DNA from: Steroidobacteraceae bacterium
Lineage (GTDB): Bacteria; Pseudomonadota; Gammaproteobacteria; Steroidobacterales; Steroidobacteraceae
Direction of reading: 5' to 3'
Assembly (NCBI GenBank): GCA_025458905.1
Contig: JALORN010000014.1
Location: forward strand, 1 to 64,000
Length of the DNA stretch: 64,000 nt
The position numbers were made by a program, and so were the translations under genes. A model generated the notes under the pieces. The model was given only the letters and a program-made list of their open reading frames with translations, was not told the DNA's origin and did not search any database. Numbering within the stretch: position 1 is the first letter of the stretch; each line of letters begins with the position of its first letter. Positions 53,567-61,844 of this stretch are shown in pieces.

Positions 53567-54760
53567 ATGACGGATTTCTCCCGCAGCGAACGCGAGATCG
53601 ACCTCGAGGAGCGCACCCGCCGCTTCGTGCGCGAGGTCGTGATCCCCTACGAATCGGACCGGCGCCTGACGGCCCACGGCCCGGCACCCGGGCTGGTGCA
53701 GGAACTGCGCGCGGCCGCCAGGGCCGCTGGCCTGCTCGCGCCCCAGGTCGCGCCGCAATGGGGCGGCCAGGGGCTGGACCATCGCGAGACCGCCACGGTG
53801 CTGCGGGCCGCGGGCTACTCCCTGCTCGGCCCGGTCGCGATGAACTGCATGGCGCCCGACGAAGGCAACATGCACCTGCTGCAGAAGGTGGCGACGCCGG
53901 AGCAGCAGCAGCGCTTCCTCGCGCCGCTGGCCGCCGGCCAGGTCCGCTCCGCGTTCCTGATGAGCGAGCCCGACGGCGGCGCGGGCTCCGACCCCGGGAT
54001 GCTGGCGACGACGGCGCGCCGCGTCGGCGGCGACTGGGTGATCGATGGTCGCAAGTGGCTGATCACCGGCGCAGTCGGCGCCAGCTTCGGCATCGTGATG
54101 GCGCGCACCCATGGCGAGAAGGCGACGATGTTCCTCACGCCGATGGACGCGCCGGGCATCACCGTCGAGCGCGTGCTCGAGACGCTCGACGAGGCGATCC
54201 CCGGTGGCCATGCGGTGATCCGCCTCGAGGGCCTGCGCGTGCCGGCGTCGCTGGTGCTCGGCGAGGTCGACGAGGGATTCCGCTACGCGCAGGTGCGGCT
54301 CGCGCCGGCGCGGCTCACCCATTGCATGCGCTGGTGGGGCGCCGCGCAGCGCTGCCACGACGTCGCGGTCGACTACGCCTGCCGCCGCCGGGCCTTCGGC
54401 AAGCCGCTGATCGAGCACGAGGGCGTCGGCTTCATGCTGGCGCGCAACGAGGTCGACCTGCGCCAGGCGCAGCTGCTGACCGACTGGGCGGCCTGGACCC
54501 TCGACCAGGGCTCGCGCGCCACGACCGAGTCGAGCATGGCCAAGATGGAATGCGCCGAGAAGCTCTTCGGCGTCGTCGATCGCTGCGTGCAGGTGCTCGG
54601 CGGGCTCGGCATCACCGGCGACACGCCGGTCGCGAGGATCTACCGCGAGCTGCGGGCGTTCCGCATCTACGACGGTCCCACCGAGGTGCACCTCTGGTCG
54701 CTCGCGCGGCGGCTGCAGCGCAACCACGCGCGGGCCCAGGCCGCGCCTGCCCCCGGCTGA
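53567..54760 (+). CDS. Acyl-CoA dehydrogenase
   Basis: 397 residues from the ATG at 53567 (the frame is open 20 codons upstream without a better site). FAD-dependent: FLMSEPDGGAGSDPGML binds the flavin/substrate loop, WLITGAVGASFGIVMAR and the C-terminal helical domain (RRRAFGKPLIEHEGVGFML; VQVLGGLGITGDTPVARIYRELRAFRIYDGPTEVHLWSLARR) are complete. The catalytic base expected near the C-terminus is the Glu of GPTEVH. Oxidises the alpha-beta bond of an acyl-CoA; chain length unknown. An SDR gene follows after 41 bases. Confidence 0.92.
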   Translation: MTDFSRSEREIDLEERTRRFVREVVIPYESDRRLTAHGPAPGLVQELRAAARAAGLLAPQVAPQWGGQGLDHRETATVLRAAGYSLLGPVAMNCMAPDEGNMHLLQKVATPEQQQRFLAPLAAGQVRSAFLMSEPDGGAGSDPGMLATTARRVGGDWVIDGRKWLITGAVGASFGIVMARTHGEKATMFLTPMDAPGITVERVLETLDEAIPGGHAVIRLEGLRVPASLVLGEVDEGFRYAQVRLAPARLTHCMRWWGAAQRCHDVAVDYACRRRAFGKPLIEHEGVGFMLARNEVDLRQAQLLTDWAAWTLDQGSRATTESSMAKMECAEKLFGVVDRCVQVLGGLGITGDTPVARIYRELRAFRIYDGPTEVHLWSLARRLQRNHARAQAAPAPG

Positions 54761-54801
54761 ACGCGCCCGGGGCACGCGGCCGCGCGACGGGGGCGAGGAC
54801 C

Positions 54802-55776
54802 ATGGACTGGCAGCAGCTGGGCAGGGCCCTGGCGTTCTACGGCCGCTTCGCGGCCAGCTTCACCCAGCCCGGCTACCGGACGCGGCGGCTGCGCTGGCCG
54901 CGCCTCGCGCCCGACTTCCGCGGGCAGCGCTGGCTCGTGACCGGCGGCTCCGGCGGGCTCGGCGCATGGATCGCGACCGAGGCGGCGCGTGCCGGCGCCC
55001 GCGTGACCGTCGCGGCGCGCAGCGCCTCGAAGCTCGAGACCCTGCGCTCGGCGGCACGCGCCGCGGGCATCGACGGGATCGACGCCGAGACCTGCGATTT
55101 CTCGCTGCAGGCCGACACCGCGCGGCTGCTGGGGCGGCTGCGCGACGCGGGTCGCCCGCTCGACGTGCTGGTGAACAACGTCGGCGTCCTCGAGGACGAG
55201 CTGCGGGTCACGACCGAGGGCCGCGAGGCGACGTTCGTGTCGAACCTGCTGAGCCACTACCAGCTCACCGAGGGGCTGGTCCGCCACGGCCTGCTGCGCC
55301 AGCCCGGAGGCCTCGTGATCAACATGAGTTCCGGCGGTGCCTACTTCGTGCCGCTGGCGATCGCAGCGCTGGACGTCACTGACCCGGCGCGCTTCGACGG
55401 CACCACGGCCTATGCGCTGCACAAGCGCGCCCAGCTCGTGCTGAACCGTTACTGGCGCGACACCTACGGCCCGCGCGGCCTGGACTTCTACGTGATGCAT
55501 CCCGGCTGGGTCGACACCCCCGGCGTGCAGCGCTCCCTGCCGCGCTTCCGCGCGCTGCTTCGGCCGCTGCTGCGCGATGCGGCCTCGGGCGGCGACACGG
55601 CCCTGTGGCTCGCGGCCACGCGGCCGCCCCAGGCGCTGCCGGACGGCCTGTGGTTCGACCGCGCGCTGCGCCCGGCGCACGTCCACGAACGGACGAGCGC
55701 CGGCGCGCCCGCGCCGCCGGCGCTCGTCGCCTACCTCGAGCAGGCGCTCGACCGGCTGCCCGGTTCGCGCTACTGA
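54802..55776 (+). CDS. Short-chain dehydrogenase/reductase (DHRS12-like)
   Basis: 324 residues. An N-terminal extension of about 35 residues precedes the nucleotide site TGGSGGLG; then LVNNVGVL, the catalytic Ser in INMSSGGAY and Tyr-x3-Lys in AYALHKRAQ, and PGWVDTPGV. All catalytic residues present. Its 3' end overlaps the convergent hemA gene by 7 bases. Pairing with the acyl-CoA dehydrogenase suggests a lipid or acyl substrate. Confidence 0.88.
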   Translation: MDWQQLGRALAFYGRFAASFTQPGYRTRRLRWPRLAPDFRGQRWLVTGGSGGLGAWIATEAARAGARVTVAARSASKLETLRSAARAAGIDGIDAETCDFSLQADTARLLGRLRDAGRPLDVLVNNVGVLEDELRVTTEGREATFVSNLLSHYQLTEGLVRHGLLRQPGGLVINMSSGGAYFVPLAIAALDVTDPARFDGTTAYALHKRAQLVLNRYWRDTYGPRGLDFYVMHPGWVDTPGVQRSLPRFRALLRPLLRDAASGGDTALWLAATRPPQALPDGLWFDRALRPAHVHERTSAGAPAPPALVAYLEQALDRLPGSRY

Positions 55777-57065
55777 TCGCGGGCGGCGACCTTGGCCGCG
55801 CCCGCGCGCGTATCGGCGCTGCGGCCGGAGACTGCGGTCGCGATCGCGGCCAGCGCCGGGGTCGCGAGCGGCGGCACCACCGCCACCAGCGCCTCGACCA
55901 AGGCGTCGGTCATCGCATCGTCGTGCAGCGGCGAGGGCGTGATCCGTAGCCGCTCGGTGCCGCGCGGCACCGTGGGGTAGTTGATCGGCTGCAGGTAGAC
56001 CGCGTGTTCGCGCAGCAGGCGCTCGGCGACCCGCGTGCAGCGCGCGGAGTCGCCGATCACCAGCGGCAGGATCTGCGCCGTGGTCGGCAACAGCGGCAGG
56101 CGTGCGGCGGCGAGCCGGTCGCGCAGGCCGGCGACCCGCCGGCGCAGCGCCTCGCGCTCGACCTGGCTCGAGCGCAGGTGGCGCACGCTGGCGAGCGCCG
56201 CGGCCGCGACCGCCGGCGGCAGGGCGGTGGTGAAGATGAAGCCGGGCGCGAAGCTGCGGACGAAGTCCACCAGTTCGCGGCGGCCGGTGACGAAGCCGCC
56301 GACCACGCCGAAGCCCTTCCCGAGGCCGCCCTGGACGACGTCCGCCTGCTCGAGCAGGCCGTGTGCCTCGAGCAGCCCGCCGCCCTGCGGGCCGTGCACG
56401 CCGACCGCGTGGGTCTCGTCGACGTAGCTGAGCGCGCCGTGGCGGCGGGCGACCGCGAGCAGCGCGCGCAGCGGCGCGACGTCGCCGTTCATCGAGTACA
56501 GCGACTCGAAGGCGACCAGCTTGGGGCGGGCCGGATCGGCGCGCGCCAGCAGTGCCTCCAGGGCCGCGGCGTCGCTGTGCGGGAAGACCCGGACCTCGGC
56601 GCGGCTGCGGCGGATGCCCTCGATCATCGAGGCGTGGTTGTCGGCGTCGGAGTAGACGATGCAGCCGGGCAGCCGCGACGCGAGCGTCGCCAGCACGGTG
56701 TCGTTGGCGACGTAGCCCGAGGAGAACACCAGCGCCGCCTGCTTGCCGTGCAGCGCGGCGAGCTCGGCCTCGAGCGCGACGATAGGGTCGTGGGTGCCGG
56801 CGATGTTGCGCGTGCCGCCGGCGCCCGCGCCGTAGCGCGCCAGCGCGAGCCGGCTGGCCTCGAGCACCAGCGGATGGCGGCTCATGCCGAGGTAGTCGTT
56901 GCTGCACCAGACGGTGACGGCACGGCGCACGCCGTCGAGGGTCGTGAACGCGACGGGGCCGGGCGCGAGCTCGCGCCCGAGCGCGCGGAAGTGCCGGTAG
57001 CGGGCCTCGCGTCGCAGCCGGTCGAGCGCGTCGCCGAAGAAGCCGTCGTAGTCGAAGCGGTGCAT
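55770..57065 (-). CDS. hemA: 5-aminolevulinate synthase
   Basis: 431 residues. Condenses glycine and succinyl-CoA to 5-aminolevulinate. It is ALAS rather than 2-amino-3-ketobutyrate ligase or AON synthase because it has GAGGTRNIAGT (the threonine that selects succinyl-CoA). Others present: WCSNDYLGM, DADNHASMIEGI (His), YVDETHAVG (Asp), and the PLP lysine in GGLGKGFGVVGG. Last gene of the siroheme/sulfite-reductase operon, 17 bases after hemB. This C4 route is unusual outside alphaproteobacteria. Confidence 0.9.
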   Translation of the reverse strand: MHRFDYDGFFGDALDRLRREARYRHFRALGRELAPGPVAFTTLDGVRRAVTVWCSNDYLGMSRHPLVLEASRLALARYGAGAGGTRNIAGTHDPIVALEAELAALHGKQAALVFSSGYVANDTVLATLASRLPGCIVYSDADNHASMIEGIRRSRAEVRVFPHSDAAALEALLARADPARPKLVAFESLYSMNGDVAPLRALLAVARRHGALSYVDETHAVGVHGPQGGGLLEAHGLLEQADVVQGGLGKGFGVVGGFVTGRRELVDFVRSFAPGFIFTTALPPAVAAAALASVRHLRSSQVEREALRRRVAGLRDRLAAARLPLLPTTAQILPLVIGDSARCTRVAERLLREHAVYLQPINYPTVPRGTERLRITPSPLHDDAMTDALVEALVAVVPPLATPALAAIATAVSGRSADTRAGAAKVAARDQ

Positions 57066-57082
57066 CGCCCGGGGCGCCGCGG

Positions 57083-58039
57083 TCACGGCAGGCCGAGCGC
57101 GCCGGCGAGGCGCGCGCCGTAGGTGACGATGAACGCGGCCCCGGCGCGGCGCATCACGTACCAGCTCTCGAGCAGTGCGGCATCGAAGTCCGCCAGCCCC
57201 TCGCGGGCGAGCAGCGTCAGCCCGGCATACTCGCCGCTGACCTGGTAGGCGCCGACCGGCAGACCGGTGCGAGCGCCGATGCCGGCGATCAGGTCGATCG
57301 AGCTCATGCCGGGCTTGACCATCAGCAGGTCCGCGCCTTCCTCGGCGCAGCGCACGCTCGCCGCGTACGCGTCGCGCGCGCTGCGCACGTCGAGCTGGTA
57401 GCCGCGCCGGTCGCCGTGCTGCGGCGCCGAGTCGGCAGCGACGCGGAACGGGCCGTAGAAGCCGCTGGCGAACTTGCTGCTGTAGCTCATGATCGGCACG
57501 AGTCCATGGCCGGCGGCGTCGAGCGCGGCGCGCAGGTGCGCGACGCGGCCGTCGTTCATGTCGCTCGGCGCGATGCCGTCGGCGCCGGCGTCGGCATAGG
57601 CGCGCGCCAGCTTCGCGAGCTCGGCGAGCGTGCCGGGGAGGTCCTGGCGGCCGCGGGCATCGTGCAGGCAGCAGTGGCCCGAGGCGGTGTGGCTGCAGAG
57701 GCAGGTGTCCACCCAGAGCGTGGCGCGCCCGCCGCTGCGTGCCATCACCGTCTCGATCGCGCGGCCGGCGAACGCGGGGTCGAAGCCGCCGGCCTGCTTT
57801 GCCGCGGGCACGGCGAACAGCATGAACTGGCGCACGCCGGCCTCGAGGTCGCGCGCCACCCGTTCGCCCAGCCGCGCGAGCGGCAGGCGGTGGTTGTCGC
57901 CGAGGCCGGGCACCGCCTCCGGCGCGGAGAGCCCCTCGACCACGAACAGCGGCTGCACCAGCTGCGCGCGGCCGAAGCCGACCTCGGAGACGAGGTCGCG
58001 CAGCGCCGCGGTGGCGCGCAGGCGCTGCAGCCGCTTCAT
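57083..58039 (-). CDS. hemB: Porphobilinogen synthase (5-aminolevulinate dehydratase)
   Basis: 318 residues. Joins two 5-aminolevulinates to porphobilinogen. Zinc-site cysteines in DTCLCSHTASGHCCLHDARG, Schiff-base lysines in SYSSKFASGFYGPF and LMVKPGMSSIDL, all intact; GADGIAPSDMNDGRV is the usual allosteric metal segment. Start overlaps the stop of the hemC-like gene (ATGA). Together with the ALAS gene it supplies porphobilinogen within the operon. Confidence 0.94.
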   Translation of the reverse strand: MKRLQRLRATAALRDLVSEVGFGRAQLVQPLFVVEGLSAPEAVPGLGDNHRLPLARLGERVARDLEAGVRQFMLFAVPAAKQAGGFDPAFAGRAIETVMARSGGRATLWVDTCLCSHTASGHCCLHDARGRQDLPGTLAELAKLARAYADAGADGIAPSDMNDGRVAHLRAALDAAGHGLVPIMSYSSKFASGFYGPFRVAADSAPQHGDRRGYQLDVRSARDAYAASVRCAEEGADLLMVKPGMSSIDLIAGIGARTGLPVGAYQVSGEYAGLTLLAREGLADFDAALLESWYVMRRAGAAFIVTYGARLAGALGLP

Positions 58040-59610
58040 GCCAGCAGCTCGGCGCGGAACTGCGCGGACGAGAGGAACGGGCGGACGTTGGCGGCACGCT
58101 CGCCGAGCGTCGCGCGGATCACGCGCAGGGTGTTGCCCGGTCCGCAGCCGTGCAGCGCCGCCTGCCCGAGCCCGGGCATGGCGCGCAGGTACTCGAGGAA
58201 CTGCGAGCCACTGTTCCAGAAGAAGTGGGTGCGATCGTGCACCGCCAGGGGCGGACGAACCCGCTCGAGGCGGTAGGTCGGCAGCAGCTCGGCACGACCC
58301 GGGTCGAAGCCCGAGTCGTGCGACAGCTTCACCCAGCGATCCAGCGCCGGGAAGAGATGCCGCACGTCGGCAGCCGCGGTCTCCCCGAGGCTCTCGTCGG
58401 AGCCGTTGACCCAGATGCCGCGCGCGGCGAGGCGGCGCCAGGTGGCGAGGCCCGGCGTCCACACGCACTGGCGAGGATGCGGGATCCAGTGCGCGGGCAG
58501 CGCCTCGGCGCGCGCCACCAGCAGGCCGGTCGCCGCGTCGGTCGCGGGCGCCGTCGACTCGAGCGGCACGCGCCGGAAGGGATCGGCGCCCGGGCCGTCG
58601 CCGCACCACAGGGCGGCAGCGCCGCGCGGGCGCGGCAGCGGCTCGTGGCGCCGCAGTCCCACGCGGTCGAGGCGCTGGCCGGCGTACTCGCCGCCGACGA
58701 ATTCGACGTCGCCGAAGCCGAGGTCAAGCGCGGTGATGCCGACCGGCGTGTCGTCGTCGCCGAGCGCGGCGAGGTGGGCACGCTCCTCGCGCACCAGGCG
58801 GAAGGTGGCGGTGTCGTTGACCGCCGCCAGCAGCGCGTGCAGGTCGGCGCGGTCGCGGCGCACCTCGATCGCGAGCGCGCCCTGGCCCGGCGCGGCGGGG
58901 TTCGCGGTCAGGGGCACCACCATCAGGCGGCATCGCTCGAGCGCGGCGCGGACCCGCGCCCGCGTCGCGTCGAACTGCGGCGCGGGCGCGAGCAGCATCC
59001 GATCGAGCGCCGCCTTGGCGATCACCACCGCATGGCCGGCACCGGCGAGCAGCGCGCCGAGACGCCGCTCGATGTCGCCCCGCACCGGCGGGAACTCGAC
59101 CGCGCGCGGGCGGAACGGCAGCGCCCACTGCAGGAAGGGCCGCAGGTTGCTGCGCCGCCGCTCCGAGCAGGACAGCACGCGCAGCACGCCGTCGCCCTCG
59201 CCGGCGAGCAGGCGCTCGAGCGCCGTGCGCGAGAACACCAGCACGTCGCGCGCGTCGGCGCGCGGCAGCGTCGCGGCGACCCCCGTGGTCGCGCGCGCGG
59301 GCAGCGGCAGGTCCTTCCAGGAGTGCACCGCGAGGTCGATCGCGCCGGCATCGAGCTGGTCGTGCAGGTGAACGGCGAAGCCACCGCCGCGGTTGATCGT
59401 GCCGATGGGCGTCGCGGCGTGCGCCGGTAGCGGCACGTCGCCGGCCTCGGCATAGGGCAGGTCGGCCGGCGCTGCACTGAACGCATAGCGCAGTGCGAGC
59501 CCCGGGTGGGCGCGCGCGAGCGCGTCCCCGACGAGTACCGCCTGGATCCGCGACAGGGCGCTGCCGCGCGCGCCGATCACGAGGCGGTGGCTCGCCCCTG
59601 GCCCGCTCAC
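58036..59610 (-). CDS. hemC: Hydroxymethylbilane synthase-like protein fused to a partial uroporphyrinogen-III synthase
   Basis: 524 residues from a GTG that overlaps the cysG stop (GTGA). Residues 8-310 are a porphobilinogen deaminase: VIGARGSALSRIQA, catalytic Asp100 in HSWKDLP, basic SCSERRRSNL, VRGDIERRL and PAAPGQGALAIE. Where the dipyrromethane-cofactor Cys should be (GGCQVPIG in E. coli) the sequence reads GDDDTPVG, with Asp286 at the Cys position. Residues 355-524 resemble the second half of HemD (VWTPGLATWRRLAARG, THFFWNSGSQFLEYL, GCGPGNTLRVIRATLG). The family fit is good; the chemistry is uncertain without the cysteine. Confidence 0.83.
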   Translation of the reverse strand: MSGPGASHRLVIGARGSALSRIQAVLVGDALARAHPGLALRYAFSAAPADLPYAEAGDVPLPAHAATPIGTINRGGGFAVHLHDQLDAGAIDLAVHSWKDLPLPARATTGVAATLPRADARDVLVFSRTALERLLAGEGDGVLRVLSCSERRRSNLRPFLQWALPFRPRAVEFPPVRGDIERRLGALLAGAGHAVVIAKAALDRMLLAPAPQFDATRARVRAALERCRLMVVPLTANPAAPGQGALAIEVRRDRADLHALLAAVNDTATFRLVREERAHLAALGDDDTPVGITALDLGFGDVEFVGGEYAGQRLDRVGLRRHEPLPRPRGAAALWCGDGPGADPFRRVPLESTAPATDAATGLLVARAEALPAHWIPHPRQCVWTPGLATWRRLAARGIWVNGSDESLGETAAADVRHLFPALDRWVKLSHDSGFDPGRAELLPTYRLERVRPPLAVHDRTHFFWNSGSQFLEYLRAMPGLGQAALHGCGPGNTLRVIRATLGERAANVRPFLSSAQFRAELLA

Positions 59611-61058
59611 GACGCGCGCTCCAGCGGAGCGCGGCCGGCAGCCACGGCGAGCGGCTGCGGTGCGCCGGCGAACCAATGCAGCTCGGCGGCGAGCGCCGCG
59701 GCCTCGCCGACGATCATGATCGTCGGCCCCGCGAGTCCAGGGTCGGGCGGCCCTGCCGCGAGCTCGCCGAGGGTGCTGGTGAGCACGCGCTGCTGCGGCC
59801 GCGTGGCGTGCTCCACCAGCGCGACCGGCGTCGCCGCCGGCCGGCCGGCGCGCAGCAGCGTGCGCGCCGAGTCGCGCAAACGGGCACGGCCCATGTAGAT
59901 CGCCAGCGTGTCGTCGCCGGCGCCGTGCGCGGCGAGCCCGTCGCCGGCCGCGTCGTCGGCCCGCCGCGCCGTGAGCAGGCGGGCGCCGGCGGCGTTGCCG
60001 CGATCGGTGAGCGGGATGCCCGCATAGGCCGCCGCGCCGACCGCCGCGGTGATGCCGGGCACGACCTCGTACGGGATGCCCGCCGCACGCAGCACCCGCA
60101 GCTCCTCGGCGCCGCGGCCGAACACGAACGGATCTCCGCCCTTGAGGCGCACCACCGTGAGGCCCTCGCGCGCCAGCGCCACGAGCCGCGCGTCGATCTC
60201 GGCCTGCGGTACCTGGGCACCGCCGCCCTGCTTCGCGACCGGGATCCGCCGCGCGTCGCGGCGCACCAGCGCCAGCACGCCGTCGGACACCAGGCCGTCG
60301 TGCACCACGACGTCCGCCTCCTGGATCGCCCGCAGCGCGCGCAGCGTCAGCAGTCCCGGGTCGCCGGGGCCCGCGCCGACCAGGAGCACCCGGCCGCGCG
60401 CCGGCGCGGTCGCATCCGACGCCGGACTCGATGCCACGAGCGCGCGCTCGAGCGCTGCGTCCGCCTCGGACTCGCGCCCGGCGCGCACCAGGCTCGCCAC
60501 CGGCCCGGCGAGCGCATCGCCGTAGAAGCGGCGCCGGGCGGCGGCGTCGGGCAGGGCGGCGACGATGCGACGCCGCGCGCGCGCGAGCACGCGCGCCAGC
60601 GCGCCGAAGGACTCGTCGATCGCGGTCTCGAGCTTCTCGCGCACCAGGCGCGCGAGCATCGGGGCGGTGCCGGCGCTCGAGATCGCGATCACCAGCGGCG
60701 AGCGGTCGACGATCGCCGGCACGATCGCGCTCGACAGCTCCGGGTCGTCGACCACGTTGACCGGCAGGCCGGCGCGTTCGCAGGCGGCCGCCACCTCGGC
60801 GTTGACGGCGCGGTCACCCGTGGCGGCGACCACGAGTCGCTGGCCGCCGACCATGGCGGGCTCGAACCGCGCCTCGCGCCAGGCGAAGCGGCCGGCGAGC
60901 GGCGGCGAGGACAGGGCCTCGCCGAGCGCGGGCGCGACCACCGTCACGTGCGCGCCGGCCTCGAGCAGCAGGGCCAGCTTGCGCGAGGCGACCGCACCGC
61001 CGCCGACCAGGAGCACCGGCCGGCTGCGCAGGTCGAGGAACAGCGGGAAGTAGTCCAT
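59607..61058 (-). CDS. cysG: Siroheme synthase (SirC/SirB bifunctional dehydrogenase-ferrochelatase plus SUMT)
   Basis: 483 residues. N-terminal domain FPLFLDLRSRPVLLVGGGAVASRK is the NAD-dependent precorrin-2 dehydrogenase/ferrochelatase, with ISSAGTAPMLARLVREKLE at the regulatory serine region. The C-terminal methyltransferase has VGAGPGDPGLLTLRAL and RLKGGDPFVFGRGAEE. Where E. coli reads LTHRDYAQ this has LTDRGNAAG. It makes siroheme from uroporphyrinogen-III. Starts 15 bases after cysH and overlaps the hemC-like start, so it is the hinge between the sulfur and tetrapyrrole halves. Confidence 0.93.
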   Translation of the reverse strand: MDYFPLFLDLRSRPVLLVGGGAVASRKLALLLEAGAHVTVVAPALGEALSSPPLAGRFAWREARFEPAMVGGQRLVVAATGDRAVNAEVAAACERAGLPVNVVDDPELSSAIVPAIVDRSPLVIAISSAGTAPMLARLVREKLETAIDESFGALARVLARARRRIVAALPDAAARRRFYGDALAGPVASLVRAGRESEADAALERALVASSPASDATAPARGRVLLVGAGPGDPGLLTLRALRAIQEADVVVHDGLVSDGVLALVRRDARRIPVAKQGGGAQVPQAEIDARLVALAREGLTVVRLKGGDPFVFGRGAEELRVLRAAGIPYEVVPGITAAVGAAAYAGIPLTDRGNAAGARLLTARRADDAAGDGLAAHGAGDDTLAIYMGRARLRDSARTLLRAGRPAATPVALVEHATRPQQRVLTSTLGELAAGPPDPGLAGPTIMIVGEAAALAAELHWFAGAPQPLAVAAGRAPLERAS

Positions 61059-61073
61059 GGGCCGCGCCGCGGG

Positions 61074-61844
61074 TCAGCCTTCGAGGCCGTGCAACCCGCA
61101 TTCGCGCTTCACGCCGTTGAAGCGCGTCAGCTCCGCGTCGCCGGCCTCGGCGAGCGTGCGGGTGGAATGCCAGTCGCCGATCGAGACGTACCCCTTGTCC
61201 CACAGCGGGTGGTAGGGCAGGCCGTGCGCCTTCAGGTACAGGCCGACGTCGCGGTCGCTCCAGTCGACGATCGGGTGGAGCTTGAAGCGGCCATCGAGGC
61301 GCTGCAGCAGCGGCAGGCCGCGGCGCGTCGAGGACTGGGCGCGTCGCAGGCCGGAGAACCAGGTCGCGACGCCGAGCTCGCGCAGCGCGCGGCGGAACGG
61401 CTCGAGCTTCATGATCTCGTTGTACCGGCCGAGCCCGTCGGCGCCCTGCTCCCAGAGCCGGCCGTGGCGCGCCTCGAACTCCGCGGCCGACAGCGGCGCG
61501 CGGTAGATCCGCAGGTCGAGGTCGAGTCGCCGGCGCAGTTGCTCGGCGAACTGCAGCGTCTCGGGGAAGAGATACTGCGTGTCGACCATGACCACCGGGA
61601 TCCGCGGGTCGACCTGCGTGACCAGGTGCAGCGCCACCGCGGCCTGGGCGCCGAAGCTCGACGACAGCACGAACGGTCCCGGCAGGTTGGCGAGCGCCCA
61701 CTCGATGCGCGCCGCGGCGGTCAGGGGCCCGAGCTGGCGCGACGCCGCCTCGAGGCCCACGGCATCGAGGGCCTGGTCGTCGGCGGTGCCCTCGACCGGG
61801 GCGTCGCCGCCGCTGCGCATCGCGGTGCGCGCCGGCGCGGTCAT
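61074..61844 (-). CDS. cysH: PAPS reductase
   Basis: 256 residues. Reduces 3'-phosphoadenylyl sulfate to sulfite. PP-motif and VDTQYLFPETLQFAE are present, and the catalytic cysteine is the ECGLH near the C-terminus. No CC-x80-CxxC cluster motif is found, so it is the PAPS-type, not the iron-sulfur APS reductase. ATG overlaps the cysI stop (ATGA). Confidence 0.94.
   Translation of the reverse strand: MTAPARTAMRSGGDAPVEGTADDQALDAVGLEAASRQLGPLTAAARIEWALANLPGPFVLSSSFGAQAAVALHLVTQVDPRIPVVMVDTQYLFPETLQFAEQLRRRLDLDLRIYRAPLSAAEFEARHGRLWEQGADGLGRYNEIMKLEPFRRALRELGVATWFSGLRRAQSSTRRGLPLLQRLDGRFKLHPIVDWSDRDVGLYLKAHGLPYHPLWDKGYVSIGDWHSTRTLAEAGDAELTRFNGVKRECGLHGLEG

Noticed and set aside
55770-57065. Reading the ALAS gene as biotin (BioF) or threonine-pathway (Kbl) synthase
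   Set aside because: The GGTRNIAGT segment with the succinyl-CoA-selecting Thr is ALAS-specific, and hemB is directly upstream.
61074-61844. Calling the reductase an iron-sulfur APS reductase
   Set aside because: The two cysteine pairs for a [4Fe-4S] cluster are missing; only the ECGLH cysteine is present.
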